This document shows positions 1 through 11,100 of a DNA stretch of 64,000 nucleotides, piece after piece; within the stretch, counting starts at the first letter, position 1, and every line of letters begins with the position of its first letter. Source of the DNA: Nakaseomyces glabratus (taxonomy: Eukaryota > Ascomycota > Saccharomycetes > Saccharomycetales > Saccharomycetaceae); assembly GCF_010111755.1 (NCBI RefSeq), contig NC_088954.1:1-64000 (forward strand). The letters are read 5' to 3'. The notes under the pieces were generated by a model. That model saw only the letters and a list, made by a program, of their open reading frames with translations. It was not told the origin of the DNA and did not search any database. A program made the translations under genes and the position numbers.

Positions 1-822
1 GACCCACAGCACCCAGACCCCACAGCACCCAGACCCCACAGCACCCAGACCCCACAGCACCCAGACCCCACAGCACCCAGACCCACAGCACCCAGACCCA
101 CAGCACCCAGACCCACAGCACCCAGACCCCACAGCACCCAGACCCCACAGCACCCAGACCCACAGCACCCAGACCCCACAGCACCCAGACCCCACAGCAC
201 CCAGACCCCACAGCACCCAGACCCCACAGCACCCAGACCCCACAGCACCCAGACCCCACAGCACCCAGACCCCACAGCACCCAGACCCCACAGCACCCAG
301 ACCCCACAGCACCCAGACCCACAGCACCCAGACCCCACAGCACCCAGACCCACAGCACCCAGACCCCACAGCACCCAGACCCACAGCACCCAGACCCACA
401 GCACCCAGACCCCACAGCACCCAGACCCACAGCACCCAGACCCCACAGCACCCAGACCCCACAGCACCCAGACCCCACAGCACCCAGACCCCACAGCACC
501 CAGACCCCACAGCACCCAGACCCCACAGCACCCAGACCCCACAGCACCCAGACCCCACAGCACCCAGACCCCACAGCACCCAGACCCCACAGCACCCAGA
601 CCCACAGCACCCAGACCCCACAGCACCCAGACCCCACAGCACCCAGACCCCACAGCACCCAGACCCACAGCACCCAGACCCCACAGCACCCAGACCCACA
701 GCACCCAGACCCCACAGCACCCAGACCCCACAGCACCCAGACCCCACAGCACCCAGACCCCACAGCACCCAGACCCCACAGCACCCAGACCCCACAGCAC
801 CCAGACCCCACAGCACCCAGAC
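1..822. repeat. Telomeric repeat tract (chromosome left end)
   Basis: About 53 tandem units of CCC(C)ACAGCACCCAGA run from the first base. Units of 16 nt (CCCC) and 15 nt (CCC) are interspersed. The 16-nt form is the reverse complement of the known C. glabrata telomere unit. The C-rich strand reads 5'->3' into the window, so this is a left chromosome end, made by telomerase. The 15/16 mixture could be real template slippage or a homopolymer error of the sequencing method. Confidence 0.97.
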
Positions 823-966
823 CACACTCCACCCAGACCACACTCCACCCAAGACCACACTCCACCCAGACTACACTCCACCCACACCACACTCCACCCA
901 CACCACACTCCACCCAGACTACACTCCACCCACACCACACTCCACCCACACCACACTCCACCCACA
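823..966. repeat. Diverged telomere-like 16-nt repeats
   Basis: Nine or so copies of a variant unit with core ACACTCCACCCA follow directly on the canonical tract. Most keep the 16-nt period; one copy has an extra A. The last three positions vary (CAC, CAG, AAG). The units contain ACCCACACC/ACCCAGACC, close to the Rap1 core ACCCANACA. They look like old, non-renewed telomere repeats or a proximal Rap1-binding array; which of these is inference. Confidence 0.8.
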
Positions 967-1631
967 ACGTACTACATAGCAACAGATTTATCATTTCATT
1001 ACCCCTATAATGTTTTGTATTTATCATCCTAAAATTAAGTTCTTAACAATTACTTGATCATATGACAGTTATTTCACACAAATATCAGGTATCCCAAAGA
1101 TGTAATGTTATACATCCATGACCTGCTAGACTATAAACATTACACATTCATTAAATTATATTTTGTAGTTGTAAATTATCATTCATCATGTAAGTGTCAT
1201 TTGCTCTTGTATGGCATTCATTTTATTATTATATGTTATGAATTGATATTAAACAGATTAATGTCATCATTGGGGGTATTTCTGTGTATTACATTTGTTT
1301 TATATTCTCTAAATACATGTGATCATTTTATCAAAGTACATACTGCTATTTAACTATAGCTCTTGTTCATTTTCATTTGTCATTAGGATTTAGTTTTATC
1401 TAGTACTTTGAATCCCATAGTGGAGCCTTAGATATATATGGACATATCATCTACTCTACAAATGTCTTTTCATGAATGTAGATATGCGGCCAGAAATATG
1501 TACAGTGAACTTTTTAATCTATCTGCATAATATTCAGAACACCTTGTGGTGCATGTTATCGTATTTCTGATAGCTCACTTTAAACTTACCACCAGAAATC
1601 CTCTCCTCATTACCAAAATATATATTATTGG

Positions 1632-1755
1632 AACCCTACACAGCCCTAACTAACCCTAACTGTAATAACTTAAACCCTACTTACCCACACAAATGAATGA
1701 AACACGAACCCTAATGCAGCACTAAGAATTTTACCATGCCCTATGTAACCCTAAA
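1632..1755 (-). promoter_or_regulatory. Cluster of Tbf1-like (TTAGGG) motifs
   Basis: Seven (A/G)CCCTA elements, all in one orientation, sit in 123 bp: near 1633, 1643, 1653, 1674, 1708, 1738 and 1748. Four extend to CCCTAA, the reverse complement of TTAGGG, the core bound by Tbf1. In S. cerevisiae, Tbf1 and Reb1 sites form subtelomeric anti-silencing elements. By position this cluster could be such an element. The motifs are seen; binding and function are inferred. Confidence 0.5.
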
Positions 1756-2390
1756 AAAATGAAAATCTGTTCTTGAAAGATGTTTTATGTCGAACAAAAA
1801 TGCTCTTCACAGAAACGCAACAGTCTGGTAAAAGTACTGGACAGATATCGTCGTATTCATAAGCATTTATAAATCACACATGATATTGCATTGATATGTG
1901 TTGTGTTGTGGAGGAATTCATTGTTTCAGGAATACATATGGGAATCCTACAAAGTCATAATAACTACATCATAATAACAACGGCATCTCATGATCATTGT
2001 AAAGTAAATATTGATAAAGTAAATATTGGTGACAAGTGATCAAGGCATATATGGGAAAGATAAGAAAACTTCATAAAATAGACTGGATTGTTCATTTCCT
2101 CCTCCTGCTTAGTATTCAGCCAATGATTTATTACAGTAAAAGAGGTCTTGAGTATTTAAATGTTTCCACTCTTACAAGATTACAGTAATTCAGTTGTATC
2201 CTATTACTTACATAGTCTTATCCCATCTTACAATGTAAACCATGCATTTCTAACTCCCACCATCAATCCCATCAATGAATCTTTGTCAGAGTTCAGATTC
2301 AATCAGATGAACTGCAACATTTCAGAAATAGCAGTTGTTCTAGAGAAGAGTGGATTCTTGTACTTCAACAACGCATCGTTGAACACAACA

Positions 2391-3088
2391 TCTCGCGTTT
2401 TTCGCAACTCTCAGCCAGGCTGGGTAAATCAAATTCCTTCTTCGACTGTCTCGTAGAACGCAAGGTCTCGCGTTTTTCGCAACTTGATATCTGGACTTGC
2501 AGGACTGAGCTTGGTCCCCTGTCAAAACAATAGCATTTCAGAACAGAAACATGCTACTGTGATTCCACCCTCTCAGAAAAGGCTTTTTTTGTAGGAGAAA
2601 AGATAAATAAAAGAATAGCTGCATGTATGAGGCACTTATTAGATACATATTTGATTATGTTGCTTGTGAATAAAAATAAACAACCCTTGTTGTTCATTTA
2701 TTGTAGATAGTGTACATTTCTGTGTTCATGTGTAAATTTCGTCAATTAAGTAACGTAATCTTGAAATGTCCAACACTATACTCTCTCAAGTATTTATAAC
2801 AATATCTTAAATCATTTCAGTTTAGTTTACGCCACTGCTTCAAATACGGATTCACAGTACAAGCTATTGTGTAAATAAGAAGCAATATCATCAGTAAAAC
2901 CTCACCAATAAGTTTTGACTGGTAAAACCATGTACTGTAACTAATATTTACTATTTATATGCCGGCACTGATATATGTTTAAACAATTGAAGAATCACAA
3001 AATTTGAAATTCATGTTTGGGTGCTGAAGTGCGCACTCTAAGAAAACTCTTCCACCACCGTGCATTATCACATCTCGCGTTTTTCGCA
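2391..3088 (+). repeat. Three copies of TCTCGCGTTTTTCGCA
   Basis: An identical 16-nt motif occurs at 2391-2406, 2466-2481 and 3073-3088, all on the plus strand. It contains the small inverted repeat GCG-TTTTT-CGC. The flanks are unrelated apart from a few bases. Three exact copies in 700 bp of AT-rich DNA are unlikely by chance. It may be a protein-binding site or a subtelomere-specific element; I do not recognise it. Confidence 0.6.
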
Positions 3089-3538
3089 GCATTTGAATTC
3101 AATCTTAAACCCACAGGCTCGAATCCATGGTTGACCAAGATTTTATAAGAAACAGCGACAACAGTAAGACCCACACAATACAATAACAAAGAAATAAAAT
3201 AACATAAAACTTTTAGAAGAGAAAAGTGCTTAAATTGTAACTGATAAATAATATATACAAAAACTCTTGAGAATAATACTGCTCACATTATTAATATGAG
3301 ATATAGAAAACAGTACGTGAAACAAAAATAATAGCCCCAAATTACGAACAATAAATATAAACGGGGAGCTTCAGTTTTTTTTTACTTTAGTGTTTTTTCA
3401 GTTTTTTTTTGTTTTGTTGGACTAGAATCAATCCATTTTATCAATATTCATATTTGAAAGTAACAGCCTATCTAAAATCATGGCTGGACGAACGTTTGTA
3501 ATGTTGTACATGTTGGGCATTCACAGAACCAGTACACT

Positions 3539-3880
3539 TTAGATCATATCGACAACTATTACTGCAATAATGGAGAATACAATACTGGAAGAAGCAACTC
3601 TAATCGAAGCACCCTTACCCTGTAGGACAGATGCTGTTTGCGTGCTGCTGAATCCACTGCCGATGTTGTTAACAGAGGAACCAGAAGGTGATAGAACAGT
3701 CGTGGCAGACTGTTGACGTGATGATGGTGCTTGTCCTTGTCCTTGTTGTTGGGCTTGGGAAGGTACAGAGTGTGGTGTTTGGCTACTATGAATACCACTG
3801 ACTGGAGACACAGTACCCTTTGCACTCTGAACAGATGGGGATCCAGATGGTACATTACTGCCTGCCGATTGGTGAACTGA

Positions 3881-3912
<32 letters not shown>

Positions 3913-4797
3913 CACTACCACCGGCTGTGCCGAGGCTTGTGTTGGCTTTTCGTTGCCAGACCCTTGGTCAGCCACATTTTGTGACTGAGGTTTCTGAGAG
4001 TTGACAATACCACCTACACCTGCTGCTCCAGATGCATTAGATCCTGCACCGGATACTGTTGAGACTGGTACTGTACTTGAGACAGTGTTTCCATGACTCT
4101 GTACACCTAGAGTTTCTGTTACTGTAGAAACAATTGTGTGGCCATGCTCATCAGTACCTGTACTATGGGATACAATCTCGGTGAGCGTGTGACCGTCCGA
4201 AACCACAGTGGTGGTGTAATCAGACCCCACATTTGCTTTAGAATTCGAAGCTGATTGTGCATTGGTGATTGTGGTGGTTATTGTTGTAGGATTACCATTG
4301 GAGTCGGTAGTGGTGATATGCGAAATGACATCAGTTTCGATACTGCCATTGCCCCTGTCGACTGATGTAGTGTAGCCAGTTTCACCTCCAACAGAAACAG
4401 TGGAGAGAGTAGTTGTGCCTGTCCTGGTGACTCCATCGACGCCAATAGATGGGAAGTGCGAAATTACTACAGTGGCAGTAGCAGTGTCTGCACTGACAGT
4501 TGTCGTAGTGACTGGAGCCTGAGAGTAACCGGGAGCAGAAGTGTATACACCATCACCCACTTGATCATATGACATAACGGTCACAGTATTGGTGACCGTC
4601 TGACCGATATCATTGGACGTTGTAACATTGAGATACAACAGCTGTGATCGTGTGACCATCAGAAACAAACACAGATGTGTAATCTGGTTCTTCTGTTAAG
4701 GTCACAATTGTTATGATGGTGGTATGGTTGCCGTTGGAGTCCTTGGTAGTGATCTGGGAGACGAGGTCATCTCAAAGTCACCCCTGCCCCTGTCAAT
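3539..4797 (-). pseudogene. Adhesin remnant: 5'-truncated, frameshifted GPI cell-wall protein
   Basis: The translated pieces match the 3' half of the giant adhesin next door. They include a GHTIT...VVS module, a spacer module with SYDQVGDGVYTS and SHFPSIGVDGVTRTG, one ETDVISHITTTDSNGNPTT repeat, Ser/Thr/Gly/Gln-rich sequence and a hydrophobic GPI tail ending at the stop at 3539. At least three lesions break the frame. One base is missing near 4766-4773 (GAGATGAC where GAG-ACT-GAC is expected). One base is extra near 4624-4633 (TCTCAATGTT). A third shift lies between about 3890 and 3960, at a (GGCTCT)n Ser-Gly tract. No signal peptide or N-terminal domain is present: homology stops near 4797. 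It is most likely a decayed tandem copy of the neighbouring adhesin. Assembly indels at the Ser-Gly tract could explain one shift but hardly all three. Confidence 0.8.
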
Positions 4798-5176
4798 TAT
4801 TATCTGTATCAAGTTAGTATTCAGAAGAATATAAAACTGTAATTATATACTAAATTTTAAAGAGAAAAGTAATTAATTGATATATACATAAAAACTCTTT
4901 AAAAATGTATTTACAACTCTTTCGTTTATCACAAAACTGAAGCAGCACGTAATGTTCTTGTTTTTTGCACAACCGAACTCCATCATCAATGAGAATTGAT
5001 CAGTACGTCTGAGATTCTCTAAAAGCTATTTCTCTCAATAAGTTCCTTCTGAAGTTGCTATATCGGTTAAGCAAGGAGAAAATAAAAATAATAAGTGTAT
5101 CATGTTCATTAATTAACCTGATAAGGTACGCCTGCAATATCTTACATTCATGAACATTAGTTTGTATATCTATAAC
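4798..5176. other. Spacer between the two adhesin genes
   Basis: AT-rich DNA without an open frame of interest. It should contain the 3' UTR and polyadenylation signals of the giant adhesin (minus-strand stop at 5177-5179). The boundary near 4797 is where similarity to adhesin repeats ends abruptly, so the junction that truncated the remnant lies here. No mobile-element sequence is visible at it. Confidence 0.5.
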
Positions 5177-8100
5177 CTATGCTACACCAAATAGGATTAA
5201 TATTGTTAAGGCTGTAGAAAGCAGAATGCTATCAATTTTGACGACGAATGTAGAACCTGAACCGCGGAAAACGGATGCCGTTTCAGTCTGAGAAAATTTG
5301 TTGCCACTATCAACAACAGAAGCATCAGTAGGAGCAAACAAATTTAGCGAAATACTTTGGCTCGATGTCTGACCTGAATTTGATAAAATTGGTTGACTTC
5401 CCACACCTTGACCTGCAGTCTTTGGGATAGCCTTGCTGTTGCTATTGACAGTAGTAATAGCGACCTGTGAGCCAACAAGTGTGGTGATACTACCGCTATT
5501 TACCACACCACTTGAACCTCTTACAACAGAGCCAGGAGCTGGGTTTGGAACAGTGGTGACAATGGTGGTAGGCTTACCGTTGGAGTCTGTGGTGGTGATA
5601 TGGGAAACAACTTCTGTCTCAACACTGCCGTTAGACTTGGTAACTACAGTGGTGTGGTCTGCGTTGTTTGAGCATTCGGTGCATGGAACAGTGGTGACAA
5701 TAGTTGTAGGCTTACCGTTGGAGTCTGTGGTGGTGATGTGGGAAACAACTTCTGTCTCAACACTGCCGTTAGACTTGGTAACTACAGTGGTGTGGTCTGC
5801 GTTGCCACTGACTTCGGAACATGGAACAGTGGTGACAATAGTTGTAGGCTTACCGTTGGAGTCTGTGGTGGTGATGTGGGAAACAACTTCTGTCTCAACA
5901 CTGCCGTTAGACTTGGTAACTACAGTGGTGTGGTCTGCGTTGTTTGAGCATTCGGTGCATGGAACAGTGGTGACAATAGTTGTAGGCTTACCGTTGGAGT
6001 CTGTGGTGGTGATGTGGGAAACAACTTCTGTCTCAACACTGCCGTTAGACTTGGTAACTACAGTGGTGTGGTCTGCGTTGCCACTGACTTCGGAACATGG
6101 AACAGTGGTGACAATAGTTGTAGGCTTACCGTTGGAGTCTGTGGTGGTGATGTGGGAAACAACTTCTGTCTCAACACTGCCGTTAGACTTGGTAACTACA
6201 GTGGTGTGGTCTGCGTTGTTTGAGCATTCGGTGCATGGAACAGTGGTGACAACAGTTGTAGGCTTACCGTTGGAGTCTGTGGTGGTGATGTGGGAAACAA
6301 CTTCTGTCTCAACACTGCCGTTAGACTTGGTAACTACAGTGGTGTGGTCTGCGTTGCCACTGACTTCGGAACATGGAACAGTGGTGACAATAGTTGTAGG
6401 CTTACCGTTGGAGTCTGTGGTGGTGATGTGGGAAACAACTTCTGTCTCAACACTGCCGTTAGACTTGGTAACTACAGTGGTGTGGTCAATATCAAAGGAA
6501 CCAGTTAGAGTAGAGAATATAGAACTACCTGTCCTTGTTATTCCATCTTCACCTACTGATGGGAAATATGAAACTACAAAAGTCTCAGTTGTTGATGGAT
6601 TTGTAACAACCTCAGTAGCAATTGAAGGTTGAGAATATTGGTCTGGTGATGTAAAAGCTCCCGCACCAACTTCATTATAAGTCAAAATAGTTATTTCACT
6701 AACTACCGTTCTTCCTAAAGAATCAGTAGTGGTGATATGGGATAAAATCTTTGTTATGGTATGACCATTTGAAACAAAAGCTGTGGTAACATCGGAAATA
6801 AGAGGTGATGGGTAGGTGGTTGCAATCGTGGTTGGGTTACCGCTGGCATCAGTGGTGGTGATGTGGGAGACAATGTCGGTCTGGACACTGCCGTCAGACT
6901 TGGTCACCACAGTGGTGTCAACAGAGCCAGGAGCTGGGCTTGGAACAGTGGTGACAATGGTGGTAGGCTTGCCGTTCGAGTCGGTGGTGGTGATGTGGGA
7001 GACAATGTCGGTCTGGACACTGCCGTCAGCGTTCGTGACCACAGTGGTTCTGTCCTTACCGTCGTCGGCTGGAGATGGGTAGGTGGTTGCAATCGTGGTT
7101 GGGTTACCGCTGGCATCAGTGGTGGTGATGTGGGAGACAATGTCGGTCTGGACACTGCCGTCAGACTTGGTCACCACAGTGGTGTCAACAGAGCCAGGAG
7201 CTGGGCTTGGAACAGTGGTGACAATGGTGGTAGGCTTGCCGTTCGAGTCGGTGGTGGTGATGTGGGAGACAATGTCGGTCTGGACACTGCCGTCAGCGTT
7301 CGTGACCACAGTGGTTCTGTCCTTACCGTCGTCGGCTGGAGATGGGTAGGTGGTTGCAATCGTGGTTGGGTTACCGCTGGCATCAGTGGTGGTGATGTGG
7401 GAGACAATGTCGGTCTGGACACTGCCGTCAGACTTGGTCACCACAGTGGTGTCAACAGAGCCAGGAGCTGGGCTTGGAACAGTGGTGACAATGGTGGTAG
7501 GCTTGCCGTTCGAGTCGGTGGTGGTGATGTGGGAGACAATGTCGGTCTGGACACTGCCGTCAGCGTTCGTGACCACAGTGGTTCTGTCCTTACCGTCGTC
7601 GGCTGGAGATGGGTAGGTGGTTGCAATCGTGGTTGGGTTACCGCTGGCATCAGTGGTGGTGATGTGGGAGACAATGTCGGTCTGGACACTGCCGTCAGAC
7701 TTGGTCACCACAGTGGTGTCAACAGAGCCAGGAGCTGGGCTTGGAACAGTGGTGACAATGGTGGTAGGCTTGCCGTTCGAGTCGGTGGTGGTGATGTGGG
7801 AGACAATGTCGGTCTGGACACTGCCGTCAGCGTTCGTGACCACAGTGGTTCTGTCCTTACCGTCGTCGGCTGGAGATGGGTAGGTGGTTGCAATCGTGGT
7901 TGGGTTACCGCTGGCATCAGTGGTGGTGATGTGGGAGACAATGTCGGTCTGGACACTGCCGTCAGACTTGGTCACCACAGTGGTGTCAACAGAGCCAGGA
8001 GCTGGGCTTGGAACAGTGGTGACAATGGTGGTAGGCTTGCCGTTCGAGTCGGTGGTGGTGATGTGGGAGACAATGTCGGTCTGGACACTGCCGTCAGCGT

Positions 8101-11100
8101 TCGTGACCACAGTGGTTCTGTCCTTACCGTCGTCGGCTGGAGATGGGTAGGTGGTTGCAATCGTGGTTGGGTTACCGCTGGCATCAGTGGTGGTGATGTG
8201 GGAGACAATGTCGGTCTGGACACTGCCGTCAGACTTGGTCACCACAGTGGTGTCAACAGAGCCAGGAGCTGGGCTTGGAACAGTGGTGACAATGGTGGTA
8301 GGCTTGCCGTTCGAGTCGGTGGTGGTGATGTGGGAGACAATGTCGGTCTGGACACTGCCGTCAGCGTTCGTGACCACAGTGGTTCTGTCCTTACCGTCGT
8401 CGGCTGGAGATGGGTAGGTGGTTGCAATCGTGGTTGGGTTACCGCTGGCATCAGTGGTGGTGATGTGGGAGACAATGTCGGTCTGGACACTGCCGTCAGA
8501 CTTGGTCACCACAGTGGTGTCAACAGAGCCAGGAGCTGGGCTTGGAACAGTGGTGACAATGGTGGTAGGCTTGCCGTTCGAGTCGGTGGTGGTGATGTGG
8601 GAGACAATGTCGGTCTGGACACTGCCGTCAGCGTTCGTGACCACAGTGGTTCTGTCCTTACCGTCGTCGGCTGGAGATGGGTAGGTGGTTGCAATCGTGG
8701 TTGGGTTACCGCTGGCATCAGTGGTGGTGATGTGGGAGACAATGTCGGTCTGGACACTGCCGTCAGACTTGGTCACCACAGTGGTGTCAACAGAGCCAGG
8801 AGCTGGGCTTGGAACAGTGGTGACAATGGTGGTAGGCTTGCCGTTCGAGTCGGTGGTGGTGATGTGGGAGACAATGTCGGTCTGGACACTGCCGTCAGCG
8901 TTCGTGACCACAGTGGTTCTGTCCTTACCGTCGTCGGCTGGAGATGGGTAGGTGGTTGCAATCGTGGTTGGGTTACCGCTGGCATCAGTGGTGGTGATGT
9001 GGGAGACAATGTCGGTCTGGACACTGCCGTCAGACTTGGTCACCACAGTGGTGTCAACAGAGCCAGGAGCTGGGCTTGGAACAGTGGTGACAATGGTGGT
9101 AGGCTTGCCGTTCGAGTCGGTGGTGGTGATGTGGGAGACAATGTCGGTCTGGACACTGCCGTCAGCGTTCGTGACCACAGTGGTTCTGTCCTTACCGTCG
9201 TCGGCTGGAGATGGGTAGGTGGTTGCAATCGTGGTTGGGTTACCGCTGGCATCAGTGGTGGTGATGTGGGAGACAATGTCGGTCTGGACACTGCCGTCAG
9301 ACTTGGTCACCACAGTGGTGTCAACAGAGCCAGGAGCTGGGCTTGGAACAGTGGTGACAATGGTGGTAGGCTTGCCGTTCGAGTCGGTGGTGGTGATGTG
9401 GGAGACAATGTCGGTCTGGACACTGCCGTCAGCGTTCGTGACCACAGTGGTTCTGTCCTTACCGTCGTCGGCTGGAGATGGGTAGGTGGTTGCAATCGTG
9501 GTTGGGTTACCGCTGGCATCAGTGGTGGTGATGTGGGAGACAATGTCGGTCTGGACACTGCCGTCAGACTTGGTCACCACAGTGGTGTCAACAGAGCCAG
9601 GAGCTGGGCTTGGAACAGTGGTGACAATGGTGGTAGGCTTGCCGTTCGAGTCGGTGGTGGTGATGTGGGAGACAATGTCGGTCTGGACACTGCCGTCAGC
9701 GTTCGTGACCACAGTGGTTCTGTCCTTACCGTCGTCGGCTGGAGATGGGTAGGTGGTTGCAATCGTGGTTGGGTTACCGCTGGCATCAGTGGTGGTGATG
9801 TGGGAGACAATGTCGGTCTGGACACTGCCGTCAGACTTGGTCACCACAGTGGTGTCAACAGAGCCAGGAGCTGGGCTTGGAACAGTGGTGACAATGGTGG
9901 TAGGCTTGCCGTTCGAGTCGGTGGTGGTGATGTGGGAGACAATGTCGGTCTGGACACTGCCGTCAGCGTTCGTGACCACAGTGGTTCTGTCCTTACCGTC
10001 GTCGGCTGGAGATGGGTAGGTGGTTGCAATCGTGGTTGGGTTACCGCTGGCATCAGTGGTGGTGATGTGGGAGACAATGTCGGTCTGGACACTGCCGTCA
10101 GACTTGGTCACCACAGTGGTGTCAACAGAGCCAGGAGCTGGGCTTGGAACAGTGGTGACAATGGTGGTAGGCTTGCCGTTCGAGTCGGTGGTGGTGATGT
10201 GGGAGACAATGTCGGTCTGGACACTGCCGTCAGCGTTCGTGACCACAGTGGTTCTGTCCTTACCGTCGTCGGCTGGAGATGGGTAGGTGGTTGCAATCGT
10301 GGTTGGGTTACCGCTGGCATCAGTGGTGGTGATGTGGGAGACAATGTCGGTCTGGACACTGCCGTCAGACTTGGTCACCACAGTGGTGTCAACAGAGCCA
10401 GGAGCTGGGCTTGGAACAGTGGTGACAATGGTGGTAGGCTTGCCGTTCGAGTCGGTGGTGGTGATGTGGGAGACAATGTCGGTCTGGACACTGCCGTCAG
10501 CGTTCGTGACCACAGTGGTTCTGTCCTTACCGTCGTCGGCTGGAGATGGGTAGGTGGTTGCAATCGTGGTTGGGTTACCGCTGGCATCAGTGGTGGTGAT
10601 GTGGGAGACAATGTCGGTCTGGACACTGCCGTCAGACTTGGTCACCACAGTGGTGTCAACAGAGCCAGGAGCTGGGCTTGGAACAGTGGTGACAATGGTG
10701 GTAGGCTTGCCGTTCGAGTCGGTGGTGGTGATGTGGGAGACAATGTCGGTCTGGACACTGCCGTCAGCGTTCGTGACCACAGTGGTTCTGTCCTTACCGT
10801 CGTCGGCTGGAGATGGGTAGGTGGTTGCAATCGTGGTTGGGTTACCGCTGGCATCAGTGGTGGTGATGTGGGAGACAATGTCGGTCTGGACACTGCCGTC
10901 AGACTTGGTCACCACAGTGGTGTCAACAGAGCCAGGAGCTGGGCTTGGAACAGTGGTGACAATGGTGGTAGGCTTGCCGTTCGAGTCGGTGGTGGTGATG
11001 TGGGAGACAATGTCGGTCTGGACACTGCCGTCAGCGTTCGTGACCACAGTGGTTCTGTCCTTACCGTCGTCGGCTGGAGATGGGTAGGTGGTTGCAATCG

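Larger units (their letters stand above)
967..3538. other. Gene-free subtelomeric DNA
   Basis: AT-rich DNA between the telomere and the adhesin remnant. Open frames of 82 codons (1105-1353) and 98 codons (2160-2456) have no recognisable motif or domain and look like chance. The stretch holds the Tbf1-like motif cluster and the three-copy TCTCGCG motif listed separately. Poly-T tracts lie at 3376-3415, downstream of the adhesin remnant's stop, where a minus-strand transcript would end. Confidence 0.6.

Noticed and set aside
3114..3124. GGCTCGAATCC as a tRNA B-box
   Set aside because: One mismatch from consensus, no A-box at a proper distance and no cloverleaf can be drawn.
5433..6632. A 399-codon open frame on the plus strand
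   Set aside because: It is the antisense of the 138-bp repeats; open for the same arithmetic reason and covered by the real minus-strand gene.
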